A stretch of 64,000 nt of DNA from Pirellulales bacterium (lineage in GTDB: Bacteria > Planctomycetota > Planctomycetia > Pirellulales > JACPPG01): positions 56,830-120,829 of the forward strand of contig DASYDW010000056.1 in NCBI GenBank assembly GCA_036499395.1, in the 5' to 3' direction. The translations under genes and the position numbers were made by a program. The notes under the pieces were generated by a model, which worked only from the letters and a program-made list of their open reading frames with translations, was not told where the DNA came from and made no database searches. Numbering within the stretch: the stretch's first letter is position 1; each line of letters starts with the position of its first letter. Positions 29,035 through 38,837 of the stretch are shown here, one piece after another.

Positions 29035-29309
29035 GCGATCTCTCCTTAACTGCTTTGTTTTGGCATGCCTTGCTGCGGCGACTCCGGCGTGCGGCCCGTC
29101 GCCCCCCTTTCAGGAACTGTAGTATACAAATTGTGCGCGGAAACACCTATGGAACGGTTTGACAACGTCGATTTCACAACGTGTAACCCCGCGGCTAGAC
29201 CTGATCGATCGTGCGAGATGTGTGTGTTGGGGAAGTTAATCCTTTACCCAACAGCGCAGTTTCACACATGCAAGGGGTGGCTTGCGTGCCTCGCCCGGCG
29301 TTTCCGCGA

Positions 29310-30416
29310 CTACAGCCCCAGCGGGAAATCACTCAGCAGCTCGACGCCGGTTTCCGTGACCAGGTAGTCGTTCTCGAGCCGGATGCCTGCACGCAGCTCG
29401 GGACCGTACAGCCCTGGCTCGGCCGTGAAGACATCGCCGACTTCGAAGCTGTCGTCCCACTTCGGATTCAAATGGGGCGCCTCGTGTGGGTAGAGTCCGA
29501 TGCCGTGTCCCAGATGATGATCGAACGCGCCGGGCCGATACTCATCCAGAATCGCTTGCGCCGCGTCGAAGATCTCGCGGCAGCGCACGCCCGGCTTTAC
29601 GGTCCGCTCGATCATCGTGAAGACTTCGGCGATCTTCGCGCAAGCCCGGTTTTGATCGTCGGTCGGCCGATGATTCACCGCGACGGCGCGGCAGTTGTCG
29701 GCAAAGTACCCCTGGTAGGCCGGCCCCAAGTCGAGAATGTAGAGCTCTCCATCCTCGGCCTTTCGATCGCGCGGCGGACCACCACGGGTGCCGGATTGAT
29801 AATCGTTGCCGGTGGCGGTCATCATCTCGCCGAAATGCTCGACGGCCACGCTTTGCAACTCGTTGAACACGCGCAACTCATTAATGCCAGGCTCGATGAT
29901 CTGCCGGCCGCGGGCGTACATCAGACCGGTCGCGTCGATTGCCTTGCGCAACCGGGCTAACTCATCCGGATCTTTGCGCCTGCGGAACTGGTAGAGCGCT
30001 GGCTCGATGTCCACGAACTCGGCCTCGAACCGCGTAGCCAGATGCGGACCAAACGATGAGAATTCCACCCCCACACGTTTCGGCCCGGGCCGGCCGGAAA
30101 GCGCCATCAGCAGTGCGTCGGATGACAATTGCCGCTGATCGTTGCGCAGCGTCGAATAACGATTCGACTCGTACGAGACGACCTTGTCCGCGGCTGCGTC
30201 CTTATACGTGACCGTCGGCGCGACCAGCGTCAGGCGTCCGTCGGCCGACAGCGCGGCCGCGGGTTCGAACGTCCAGTAGAACCGCGGCCCGGCCAGCCAT
30301 TGCACATGCTCGTGCCGGGTGACGATCACCAAGTCCAAACGCTCGCGCTGCATGAGTTCCAGCACACGACGCTGCCGATTCCGGCATCCGGCCACGTTCG
30401 CATCCAAGTCCGACAT
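29310..30416 (-). CDS. M24 family metallopeptidase (Xaa-Pro aminopeptidase-like)
   Basis: A 368-residue creatinase/aminopeptidase P-type enzyme. The N-terminal domain (about 1-145) is followed by the pita-bread catalytic domain. Metal ligands are visible: two aspartates in YILDLGPAYQGYFADNCRAV, a histidine in HHLGHGIGLYPHEAP, glutamate in TAEPGLYG and glutamate in GIRLENDYLV. It probably cleaves X-Pro dipeptides or related amides in the cytoplasm. ATG 30416 with GGGAG upstream is preferred to the TTG 33 bases earlier. Confidence 0.9.
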   Translation of the reverse strand: MSDLDANVAGCRNRQRRVLELMQRERLDLVIVTRHEHVQWLAGPRFYWTFEPAAALSADGRLTLVAPTVTYKDAAADKVVSYESNRYSTLRNDQRQLSSDALLMALSGRPGPKRVGVEFSSFGPHLATRFEAEFVDIEPALYQFRRRKDPDELARLRKAIDATGLMYARGRQIIEPGINELRVFNELQSVAVEHFGEMMTATGNDYQSGTRGGPPRDRKAEDGELYILDLGPAYQGYFADNCRAVAVNHRPTDDQNRACAKIAEVFTMIERTVKPGVRCREIFDAAQAILDEYRPGAFDHHLGHGIGLYPHEAPHLNPKWDDSFEVGDVFTAEPGLYGPELRAGIRLENDYLVTETGVELLSDFPLGL

Positions 30417-30579
30417 ACTGACAATCTCCCCGAGGGTAAGTTCCGGCAAATCTTAACGCCGCTGGTGGCAGCGCAATAGGGCTGGACGTGCGGGGTTCGC
30501 TCATGAGAGTCGATGAATCTGACGAGCAAAGGCTCCAGGGGCTTTTGTCACGCATTACTCGCGCGGGTACGATCCGGAG

Positions 30580-30909
30580 ATGGCAGAAGTTCTCCTTAAT
30601 GCGTCCGAAATCGTCGACTGGGACACGTTCCACACCGTTTGCGCGAGGGAGTTCGGATTCCCAGACTTCTACGGTCGGAACGGGAATGCCTGGATCGATT
30701 GCCTCAGCTACCTAGGTGATGACGATGGCATGTGTCGATTTACGCTGGTTCCAGACGAGGTACTTCGCATTACGGTCGCTGACTCGGACACACTCCGCCA
30801 ACGACAGCCGGAAATATTGCAGGCCCTCGTCGATTGGACAGCATTTGTAAACTATCGAAATGCGGAATCCGCTGATCCACAACCGCGACTCGAGTTGGTA
30901 CTTCTCTGA
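30580..30909 (+). CDS. Barstar-like ribonuclease inhibitor family protein
   Basis: A 109-residue protein with the barstar-type segment VDWDTFHTVCAREFGFPDFYGRNGNAWIDCLSYL. Barstar blocks barnase-type RNases through this helix region; many bacteria also carry orphan barstars or use them against polymorphic-toxin RNases. No barnase-like gene is adjacent. The ribosome site is weak (GGAG abuts the ATG). It is followed by an unidentified 78-codon frame on the same strand. Confidence 0.8.
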   Translation: MAEVLLNASEIVDWDTFHTVCAREFGFPDFYGRNGNAWIDCLSYLGDDDGMCRFTLVPDEVLRITVADSDTLRQRQPEILQALVDWTAFVNYRNAESADPQPRLELVLL

Positions 30910-30977
30910 CTGCGATTTCAGACTGCCCTGCTACCTCCGCCTTTATCGATTTCCCTCGCGCCGGATATCCTGGGACG

Positions 30978-31214
30978 ATGAGAGAACCGTTAAAACGGGC
31001 CACGATTTTTGTGGATCACGCTGGGGACGCAATGCCCGTCGAGTTCGATTGGGTTCAGAAGTGGCTCGCGCGGTGGGAAGGTAAGTTGCGGGTCGCAAAA
31101 TACGAAACGGGCGGCTGGGAGCATCTTTGGAACGTTGAGGGGCCCGAGGAGGCAATCAAAGAGATACCGCCCGACCTTCTCTGCCATAGCGATTGGGCCG
31201 ACCCGGCACCCTGA
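30978..31214 (+). CDS. Small hypothetical protein
   Basis: A possible 78-residue protein with no family I recognise. It is Trp-rich for its size (WVQKWLARWEGKL, ETGGWEHLWNVEG) with balanced composition and no membrane segment. It sits 68 bases after the barstar-like gene, so it could be a small immunity-type neighbour, but the ribosome site is weak and the call rests on amino-acid composition. Confidence 0.4.
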   Translation: MREPLKRATIFVDHAGDAMPVEFDWVQKWLARWEGKLRVAKYETGGWEHLWNVEGPEEAIKEIPPDLLCHSDWADPAP

Positions 31215-31372
31215 TTTCAAACTGACCAACATCCCGATTTTCTTGCAGCGGGCCGCTGGCACGCCTAAGATCGACGGTTGGTTATTGCCGCTGCCGGAAG
31301 CGCGCCGGGCGGCCGTGTAACCCCGCCTGCCATCCGCCCCCGCACGAGCCCTCACGCCCGCGAGTGCGCAGC

Positions 31373-34300
31373 ATGATTCGATTGTCCTTTGCGAGTTGCC
31401 CGGTAGGACTGGCCCTGGGGCTGGTCGTGGCCTGCGTTGCGCGCGTCGCGGCTGCCGCTCCGGTCGACTACGTGACCGCTGTTCGCCCAATCCTGGCCGC
31501 GAACTGCTTCAAGTGTCACGGACCGGAAGAGCAGAAGTCCGGTCTAAGGCTGGACGCTGTTTCGCTGGCGGTCGAAGGGGGAAATGCCGGCGCGGCGATT
31601 GTTCGCGCCAAAAGCGCCGACAGTCTGCTCTATAAGGCCATCACCGGCGCAGACGACGTCTCGGCCATGCCGCCGGACGGCGAAGGGGCCGGGCTATCGG
31701 CCGAACAAGTCGCGACGATCAAACTTTGGATCGACGAGGGCGCGCAAGCCCCGGCCGACGATCAACCGCTGCCGTCCGTGGGTCGGCGAAAGAGTGACCA
31801 CTGGTCGTTTCAAGCGGTCACACGTCCCGAGTCGCCCAGGATTGATAACGCCGGAGCAAATCAAACGGCGTTCTGCAAGAACCCGATCGACAGTTTCGTT
31901 CTGGCAAGGCTCGCGCGGGATGCAATCGCACCTTCGCCCGAGGCCGATCGTGTGACATTGATCCGCCGGCTGAGCCTGGATCTTTTGGGACTTCCGCCGA
32001 AGGTCGACGACATCGACGCGTTCCTGGCTGACCAAAGTGAAGGAGCCTACGAACGGCTCGTCGACCGGATGCTTGCTTCGCCGCACTATGGCGAGCGGCA
32101 AGCCCGGCATTGGCTCGACCTGGCTCGCTATGCCGACAGCAACGGATACACGAACGACAATCCGCGCACGATCTGGAAATACCGCGATTGGGTCATTAAT
32201 GCGTTGAACGCGGATATGCCGTTCGATCAATTCACGATCGAACAGTTCGCCGGCGATATGTTGCCAAGCGCCACGATCGACCAGCGCATCGCCACCGGCT
32301 TTCATCGCAACACATTGCAGAACGAAGAAGGGGGTACCGACCCTGAGGAGTTTCGCATCGAGTCGGTGGTCGATCGTGTGGCCACGACCGGCACGGTATT
32401 CCTCGGTCTGTCGCTCGGCTGTGCTCGCTGTCACGACCATAAATACGATCCGGTTTCGCAGCGAGATTTCTATCAGATCTTCGCCCTTATGAACGGCGCC
32501 GACGAGCCGACGCTGCCGGTGCCGACCGCTGAGCAGGCAGCGCGTCTGGCCGAGTTCAACGCAAATATCGCCGCGGCCAAAGAAAAGCTCGCCGCCTATG
32601 ACGTGGCTAGTGCCCCGCAGCGGGCCGTGTGGGAGCAGCAATTTGCCGGCCGGCTGGCGATTGAATGGCGCGTGATCGATCCGCTGCAAGCGACGTCGGC
32701 CGGTGGAGCGACGCTCGCCACGCTCGACGACAAATCGGTACTGCCCAGCGGCGAACGAGCAGCCGTGGACACCTACACGGTCACTGCTGCCACGCCGGTC
32801 GAGACGATTCGCGGCATCCGGCTCGAAGCGCTGGTCGACGACCGCCTGCCGCGCGGCGGACCAGGGCGTGCCGATAATGGCAATTTCGTCCTCAGCGAGG
32901 TGACACTCGACCTGGCGGCGCAACCGGGCGCCGGCGGGGATGCCACGGCTGAGCGTGTGCCCTGGCAATGGGCGACGGCCGATTATGCTCAAGAGAAGTT
33001 CCCCGCCTCGAACCTGATCGACGGCGACGACAAAACGGGCTGGTCGATCTTTGTGGTTGATACCTCGCCGCATCTGAATCGCACCGCGGTGCTGGTGCCA
33101 CGCGACGATTGCCAGGTTGCCGGTCGAAAGATGGTGGTCTCGCTTGCACAGCGGCATGCGAAGCCGCACATGTTGTTGGGCCGGTTTCGTTTGGCAGTAA
33201 CTGACGCGCCGCGCGATGTGTTGATGCTGCCCGAGCCGGTTCGCGCGGCGCTGGCCGTGCCCGTCGACAAGCGATCGGCCGCCGAGCGGGATGTGCTGCT
33301 GGCGGAATACGAAAAGACGGACGCTGCGCGACAAGAACTGACCAAGAAGCTCGCGGCGGCTAACGCGAGGCTGGCCAAGTTCTCGCAATCGGTCCCCACG
33401 ACTCTAGTGATGCACGAACGGTCGCAGCCCCGCGAGACACGCATCCTGGTGCGTGGCGAGTATCTGCGTAACGGGCCGGTCGTTCAGCCTGACGTGCCGA
33501 GCGTGCTGCCGCCGCTGCCCTCGGAAGTGAAGAACCCCTCGCGTTTGGACCTGGCGCGATGGCTGGTCGATCCGGCGAATCCGCTGGTGGGGCGCGTCAC
33601 CGTGAATCGGATGTGGCAGCAGATTTTCGGTCGCGGCCTGGTCGAAACCTCGAATGACTTCGGTATTCAAGGTTCGCTGCCGTCGCATCCCGAACTGTTG
33701 GATTGGCTGGCTGCCGAGTTCATGGCTCGCGGCTGGAGTTTGAAAGCGATGCACCGGTTGATCGTTACCTCGGGCACATACCGGCAAGCGTCCCACGCGC
33801 GCCCTGATCTGGCGACGGTCGATCCCGACAATCACCTGCTCGCCCGGCAGTCGCGGTTGCGGGTCGAGGCCGAGATCGTGCGCGACGCGATGTTGGCGGC
33901 CAGCGGCCTGCTGTCGTTCAAAGTGGGCGGCCCGAGCGTTCATCCCAAGCAGCCGGATGGCGTGATGGCCCTGACGCGCAGCCCGCGCGAATGGCGTGTC
34001 AGCGCCGGCGAGGATGCGTATCGTCGCGGCATGTACACGTACTATTGGCGCTCGACACCGAATCCGTTCCTGAAGGTTCTTGATGCCCCGGACGGCATTA
34101 CCAGTTGCACGCGCCGCGAACGCGCGAATACGCCTTTGCAGGCGCTAACGCTATTGAACGACGACACCTGCTTCGAAGCGGCCCGCGCCCTGGCAACCCG
34201 GGTGTTGGCCGTCGGCAAAGACGACACGACCGACAATCGACTGCGCTACGCGTTCCGCCTGGCGCTGTCGCGCGAGCCGGACGCCGAAGAACGTGCATGT

Positions 34301-34465
34301 CTGGCAGAACTACTGGTCGAAGAACTCAGCGAAGCGCCGGCGGCCGCACCGGGCGAAGACCGCGCCGGGCCGGTTCCGGCATTTCGTGATCCGCGTTTGC
34401 TCAGTGCCTGGACGACCGTTTCGCGGGCGCTGTTGAACCTCGACGAATTCATGACCCGCGAATGA
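31373..34465 (+). CDS. PSD1 and planctomycete cytochrome C domain protein (DUF1549/DUF1553)
   Basis: A 1030-residue exported protein. The signal peptide (to about residue 30) leads to a PSCyt1 domain with C45-F-K-C48-H49. DUF1549 follows (about 165-375) with a second heme-type motif C350-A-R-C353-H354. A central non-conserved beta-rich region (about 385-670) is followed by DUF1553 (about 715-1010, NRMWQQIFGRGLVETSNDFG). ATG 31373 was chosen over GTG 31364. The last four bases overlap the downstream DUF1501 gene, the classic coupled pair. Confidence 0.92.
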   Translation: MIRLSFASCPVGLALGLVVACVARVAAAAPVDYVTAVRPILAANCFKCHGPEEQKSGLRLDAVSLAVEGGNAGAAIVRAKSADSLLYKAITGADDVSAMPPDGEGAGLSAEQVATIKLWIDEGAQAPADDQPLPSVGRRKSDHWSFQAVTRPESPRIDNAGANQTAFCKNPIDSFVLARLARDAIAPSPEADRVTLIRRLSLDLLGLPPKVDDIDAFLADQSEGAYERLVDRMLASPHYGERQARHWLDLARYADSNGYTNDNPRTIWKYRDWVINALNADMPFDQFTIEQFAGDMLPSATIDQRIATGFHRNTLQNEEGGTDPEEFRIESVVDRVATTGTVFLGLSLGCARCHDHKYDPVSQRDFYQIFALMNGADEPTLPVPTAEQAARLAEFNANIAAAKEKLAAYDVASAPQRAVWEQQFAGRLAIEWRVIDPLQATSAGGATLATLDDKSVLPSGERAAVDTYTVTAATPVETIRGIRLEALVDDRLPRGGPGRADNGNFVLSEVTLDLAAQPGAGGDATAERVPWQWATADYAQEKFPASNLIDGDDKTGWSIFVVDTSPHLNRTAVLVPRDDCQVAGRKMVVSLAQRHAKPHMLLGRFRLAVTDAPRDVLMLPEPVRAALAVPVDKRSAAERDVLLAEYEKTDAARQELTKKLAAANARLAKFSQSVPTTLVMHERSQPRETRILVRGEYLRNGPVVQPDVPSVLPPLPSEVKNPSRLDLARWLVDPANPLVGRVTVNRMWQQIFGRGLVETSNDFGIQGSLPSHPELLDWLAAEFMARGWSLKAMHRLIVTSGTYRQASHARPDLATVDPDNHLLARQSRLRVEAEIVRDAMLAASGLLSFKVGGPSVHPKQPDGVMALTRSPREWRVSAGEDAYRRGMYTYYWRSTPNPFLKVLDAPDGITSCTRRERANTPLQALTLLNDDTCFEAARALATRVLAVGKDDTTDNRLRYAFRLALSREPDAEERACLAELLVEELSEAPAAAPGEDRAGPVPAFRDPRLLSAWTTVSRALLNLDEFMTRE

Positions 34466-35919
34466 GCGACCGCATGCCGGATAACACGCACAGCGCCACG
34501 TTGGCCAGCCGCCGCCAGTTTTTCAGCGATTGCGGGCTGAGCCTGGGTGGCATTGCGCTGGCGGCCCTGATGGACGCGCAAGCGCAGGCCGCGACGTCCG
34601 AGGTACCGCGTACCGACCCACTGGCGGTGCGCAAACCACATCATGCTCAGCGAGCCAAATCGGTCATTCAGCTATTCATGGCGGGCGGTCCCAGCCAGCT
34701 CGAACTGTTCGACAACAAGCCCAAGCTCGTGGAACTGCACGGCCAATCGATTCCCGCTTCGTACACCGACGGTAAGCGATTCGCGTTCATCAAACCTGAC
34801 GCCAAGCTGCTCGGTTGCCGGCGGCGCTTCGACCGGCATGGGCAATCGGGAAACGAGATTTCGGAATTGCTGCCGCATACGGCCGCGATCGCCGACGAAC
34901 TGGCCATCCTGCGGACGATGAAGACCGACGTCTTCAATCATGGCCCAGCGAAAATGATGCTGGCCACCGGCAGCCCGCAATTCGGCCGCCCCAGCATGGG
35001 CTCGTGGTTGCTGTATGCCCTGGGGAGCGAATCGCACGAGCTGCCCGGCTTTGTCGTGTTGAAGTCTGGCCCGCGCGGGCCACGGTCTGGGGCCGCGCTG
35101 TGGGGAAATGCGTTTCTGTCGAGCGTCTATCAAGGCGTTCCGCTGCGCAACTCGGGCGATCCGATTCTCAACCTGACAACGCCCTCGGGCATCACGCGCG
35201 AGCAGCAGCGCCGCACGATCGAAGCGATTGGCCGGCTAAATCGCGAGCGCCATGCCGCGACTGGCGACGATGAAATCGCCACCCGCATCGCTTCGTACGA
35301 AATGGCGCAGCGCATGCAATCGAGCGCTCCGGAATTGATCGATCTGGCCAGCGAATCGGCCGAGACCCTGGCGCTCTACGGTGCCAAGCCTGGAGAAGCG
35401 TCGTTCGCCAACAACTGCCTGCTGGCTCGCCGGCTGGTCGAACGCGGCGTCCGTTGCGTCACGCTTTTTCATACTGAGTGGGATCATCACGGCGGCAGCG
35501 AGAACCTGGAAGAGTCGCTGGAAAACATTTGCCTCGAAACGGACAAGCCTACCGCAGCGCTCGTCAGTGATCTCAAACGGCGCGGCATGTTGGACGACAC
35601 GCTGGTCGTGTGGGGTGGCGAGTTCGGCCGCACGCCGATGGGCGAGGATCGCGGTTCGCTGGGGCGCGACCATCATATCGAGGCCTACAGCATGTGGCTG
35701 GCCGGCGGCGGCATCCGCGCCGGGCAAACGATCGGCCAGACCGACGACCTGGGCTTTGGCGCTGCCGAGCCAAGTCAGCAGATTCACGTCCATGACCTGC
35801 AGGCCACGATCCTGCACCTGCTGGGGCTGGATCATCGCCGGCTGACTTACCGGTTCCAGGGACGCGACTTCCGCCTGACCGACGTTGGCGGAGAGTTGAT
35901 CCGGCCACTGTTGGGTTAA
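34462..35919 (+). CDS. DUF1501 domain-containing protein (Tat-exported)
   Basis: A 485-residue DUF1501 protein coupled by an ATGA overlap to the PSCyt gene. The N-terminal ASRRQFFSDCGLSLGGIALAALM is a Tat-like signal. The family blocks IQLFMAGGPSQLELFDNKP, TDVFNHGPAKMMLATGSP and GEFGRTPMGEDRG...GRDHHIEAYSMWLAGGG are all present. It probably acts outside the cytoplasm with the PSCyt protein; the substrate is unknown. Similarity to the DUF1501 proteins at 1417 and 40726 is confined to family motifs. Confidence 0.92.
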   Translation: MSDRMPDNTHSATLASRRQFFSDCGLSLGGIALAALMDAQAQAATSEVPRTDPLAVRKPHHAQRAKSVIQLFMAGGPSQLELFDNKPKLVELHGQSIPASYTDGKRFAFIKPDAKLLGCRRRFDRHGQSGNEISELLPHTAAIADELAILRTMKTDVFNHGPAKMMLATGSPQFGRPSMGSWLLYALGSESHELPGFVVLKSGPRGPRSGAALWGNAFLSSVYQGVPLRNSGDPILNLTTPSGITREQQRRTIEAIGRLNRERHAATGDDEIATRIASYEMAQRMQSSAPELIDLASESAETLALYGAKPGEASFANNCLLARRLVERGVRCVTLFHTEWDHHGGSENLEESLENICLETDKPTAALVSDLKRRGMLDDTLVVWGGEFGRTPMGEDRGSLGRDHHIEAYSMWLAGGGIRAGQTIGQTDDLGFGAAEPSQQIHVHDLQATILHLLGLDHRRLTYRFQGRDFRLTDVGGELIRPLLG

Positions 35920-36053
35920 ACTTTGCCGGCGTTTCGACCCGGGCCGATCGACATGCACACGGCCAAATGCGAACCAGCCGGTTGGCCAGCCCCTCCTCTA
36001 CAGAGTAGAATGGATGCGGGTACCCAGGCATTTTCTCCGGAGGAAACACACAC

Positions 36054-36527
36054 GTGGCGACTTCCAGCGTCAGCCGGTTCGTGGAAACGTCGAAAGATTC
36101 CAATCGGGCTTTGCAGTTGGCTTTGGCCGCTGCCCAAACCGCGGCTGACAATCGAGGACGCGATATCATGGTCCTCGACATGCGGGAAGTGACCCCGGAG
36201 TTCGACTACTTCGTCCTGGCCACCGGCACCAGCCGCCGCCAACTCCACGCCATGAGCGAGGAGATCGATCATCGCCTGGAAGACGACTTGGGTGAACATC
36301 GCCTGGGGGTCGAGGGCTACGTCGAAAGCCGCTGGATTCTGCTGGATTACGGCAATATCGTGATCCATCTGTTCGACGACGAAGCGCGCGACTATTACTC
36401 GCTGGACAAGCTGTGGTGTACGGCCAAGCGCGTCCCGACCGAGCTAGTTAAGCCCGAGCCGCCCAAGACTGATGGCGACGGCAGCGACGACGACGGGCGA
36501 AGCAGCTCGCTACGCCTGAGCAAGTAG
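36054..36527 (+). CDS. rsfS: Ribosome silencing factor RsfS
   Basis: A 157-residue RsfS/Iojap protein, which binds ribosomal protein uL14 and blocks subunit joining when nutrients are scarce. The core is complete: ALAAAQTAADNRGRDIMVLDMREVTPEFDYFVLATGTSRRQ through YGNIVIHLFDDEARDYYSLDKLW. The last 25 residues are an acidic/Ser-rich extension. The start is GTG 36054 with GGAGGA nine bases upstream. Confidence 0.95.
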   Translation: MATSSVSRFVETSKDSNRALQLALAAAQTAADNRGRDIMVLDMREVTPEFDYFVLATGTSRRQLHAMSEEIDHRLEDDLGEHRLGVEGYVESRWILLDYGNIVIHLFDDEARDYYSLDKLWCTAKRVPTELVKPEPPKTDGDGSDDDGRSSSLRLSK

Positions 36528-36551
36528 CAGCCTTGTAACTGGCCTAATTTA

Positions 36552-36577
36552 GCTGGCCTCTGCGAGATGAGGCCGGC
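36552..36577 (+). terminator. Hairpin between rsfS and argS
   Basis: GCTGGCCTC (36552-36560) pairs with GAGGCCGGC (36569-36577) with one G-T pair, 25 bases after rsfS. No T-run follows, so termination is uncertain. Confidence 0.35.
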
Positions 36578-36760
36578 GAATTCTTGTTAGCGCCGCCGTC
36601 GGCGGATTCCGTTCGCGTTTCCGGCTGGCCCAATGACCGTTGGCTCTGGATGGCCCTTTCGGCCGGGCCCGGTACACTATCCCGCAGCGCGGCAGACCCG
36701 GTGGCCTACCGGTCGTTCGCGATTCTTTCCCGTTATCCGCCCCGGCGATTCGACGTCCTG

Positions 36761-38755
36761 ATGAATATTCTACGTAAGCTGCGAGAGCGTTTTGCCACGG
36801 CACTGACCGGCATCTTGAGCGACCCGCCGAGCGGCGGCGCCGCGGTGGGCGAACTGGTGGAGATGGTGCGTCCGAGCCAGGACGCGAAATTCGGCGATTA
36901 TCAAGCCAACATGGCGATGCCGCTGGGCAAGCAGCTCGGCAAGCCCCCGCGCGACGTCGCGGGCGCGATCATCGAAAAGCTCGACGTGACCGAACTGTGC
37001 CAACCGCCCGAGATTGCGGGCCCCGGCTTTATCAACCTGACGCTACGCGACGACTGGCTGGTCGCCCGGCTACGCGAGGCCGTCGCCGATCCCCGGTTAG
37101 GCATCCGCCCGGTCGAGCACGCGCGGACCGTGATTGTCGACTACTCGGCCCCCAACGTTGCCAAGCCGATGCACGTCGGACACATCCGGTCGACCGTCAT
37201 TGGCGACAGTATCTATCGCACGCTGAAATTCCTCGGGCATCGTGCCATTGGCGATAACCATATCGGCGATTGGGGCACCCAGTTCGGGATGATTATCTAC
37301 GGCTTTAAGAATTTCTGCGATCGCGCGGCGTACGAACATTCACGCGTCGACGAACTGGCCCGACTGTATCGGCTAGTGAATCAACTGGTCGACTACCACG
37401 AAAGCCGGCCGCGCGTGGCCGAGCTGGAGAAGCAGATCGTGGCGGCCGAACAGAAAGTCGCTGCCGCGAAAGCAGTCCCCGCGAGCGGCGATGCCAAGGC
37501 CGACAAGAAGCAGGCCCAGGCCGTGCGTAAGGCCGAGTCTGACCTGGCCGAAACGAAAAATGGCCTGATCGAGTTGCGGCATAAGCTGGCCGCGATCGAA
37601 GGGGACGCCAAGCTTTCCCAGCTCGCCAACGCGCATCCGCAGATTGGAACAGCCGTATTGGCCGAGACGGCGAAACTGCATTCGAATGATGCCGAAAATT
37701 TGGCTTTGTGGCGTGAATTCATGCCGGCCTGCATGGCGGCCATTCAGCATATCTACGATCGGCTGGGAGTGACGTTCGACGAGACATTGGGTGAAAGCTT
37801 TTATCACGATCGGCTGCAACCAGTCGTTGAGGATTTGCTCGCACGAAGGATCGCCCGGGAAAGCGACGGGGCGACCTGCGTCTTTCTGGACGATCAGCCG
37901 GCGCCGATGATCGTGCGGAAGAAGGACGGTGCGTTTTTGTATGCGACGACCGACTTGGCGACGATCTCTTATCGGCGCGAGCGGTGGAATCCCGACGCGC
38001 TGCTGTACGTCGTCGACCATCGGCAAAGCCTGCACTTCGAACAGCTTTTCGCGACCGCCAAGAAATGGGGATACGACCAGGTCGAGTTCGCGCATGTCAG
38101 CTTCGGCACCGTGCTGGGGGATGACGGACGTCCGTTCAAAACCCGCTCGGGCGACACCGTCGGCCTGGAGGGGTTGCTCGACGAGGCGGTTGAGCGTGCC
38201 TACAAGATCGTGGCCGAGAACGACGACGCCAAGCCGGACGGCCGAGAACTTTCGGACGAGCAGCGAGCGGCGATCGCGAACTCTGTCGGCATCGCGGCGC
38301 TCAAGTACGCCGATTTGTCGCAGAATCGCACCAGCGACTACGTCTTTAGCTACGACAAAATGCTGGCCATGACCGGCAACACGGCCACCTACATGCAATA
38401 CGCGTACGCGCGGGTGCGCAGCATCTTTCGCCGTGGCGGTGTCGACGTCGAGAAGCTGCGTCGCGAGCCGGCGCCGATATTGCTGACAGGCGCTGCCGAA
38501 CGGGCTCTGGCCGTCGAGATCCTCCGTTTTGCCGAGGCGCTCGACGCGGTGCTGGCCGATTATCGCCCGAACCAGTTGACCTCGTACCTGTTTGCGCTGG
38601 CAAATCGTTACTCGACGTTCTTCGACCAATGCCCGGTGTTGAAGGCCGAAAGCGAGGAGCTGAAAACCAGCCGGCTATTGCTGTGCGACCTGACGGCGCG
38701 AACGCTCAAGCAGGGATTGGCACTGTTGGGCATCGACGTTGTCGAGCAGATGTGA
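36761..38755 (+). CDS. argS: Arginine--tRNA ligase
   Basis: A 664-residue class I arginyl-tRNA synthetase. The N-terminal Add1 domain covers about 1-115, the HIGH signature is H138-V-G-H141 in KPMHVGHIRS, and the KMSKS-equivalent region is in GRPFKTRSGDTVGLEG. The C-terminal DALR anticodon-binding domain begins near 540. Residues about 212-285 are an Ala/Lys/Glu-rich predicted coiled coil absent from typical bacterial ArgS of 560-590 residues. The start at ATG 36761 fits the family N-terminus; the 59-codon upstream frame does not. Confidence 0.96.
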   Translation: MNILRKLRERFATALTGILSDPPSGGAAVGELVEMVRPSQDAKFGDYQANMAMPLGKQLGKPPRDVAGAIIEKLDVTELCQPPEIAGPGFINLTLRDDWLVARLREAVADPRLGIRPVEHARTVIVDYSAPNVAKPMHVGHIRSTVIGDSIYRTLKFLGHRAIGDNHIGDWGTQFGMIIYGFKNFCDRAAYEHSRVDELARLYRLVNQLVDYHESRPRVAELEKQIVAAEQKVAAAKAVPASGDAKADKKQAQAVRKAESDLAETKNGLIELRHKLAAIEGDAKLSQLANAHPQIGTAVLAETAKLHSNDAENLALWREFMPACMAAIQHIYDRLGVTFDETLGESFYHDRLQPVVEDLLARRIARESDGATCVFLDDQPAPMIVRKKDGAFLYATTDLATISYRRERWNPDALLYVVDHRQSLHFEQLFATAKKWGYDQVEFAHVSFGTVLGDDGRPFKTRSGDTVGLEGLLDEAVERAYKIVAENDDAKPDGRELSDEQRAAIANSVGIAALKYADLSQNRTSDYVFSYDKMLAMTGNTATYMQYAYARVRSIFRRGGVDVEKLRREPAPILLTGAAERALAVEILRFAEALDAVLADYRPNQLTSYLFALANRYSTFFDQCPVLKAESEELKTSRLLLCDLTARTLKQGLALLGIDVVEQM

Positions 38756-38786
38756 ACGATTGGGTAATCAATCTTTGCGGAAGAAG

Positions 38787-38820
38787 TTATCCGCACAGAT
38801 TTCGCAGATGGACGAAGATT
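38787..38820 (+). repeat. Degenerate CGCAGAT-type intergenic repeat, copy 1
   Basis: A TTATCCGCA...CGCAGAT...CGAAGATT stretch resembles 63707-63739 with small gaps. Short repeats of this kind are common intergenic filler; no function is apparent. Confidence 0.35.
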
Positions 38821-38837
38821 GGCGGCAAAGGCGAAGG

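Noticed and set aside
31694..33388. 564-codon open frame on the minus strand
   Set aside because: Lies wholly inside the PSCyt gene at 31373, which has signal peptide, heme motifs and DUF1549; long antisense frames are expected in high-GC coding sequence.
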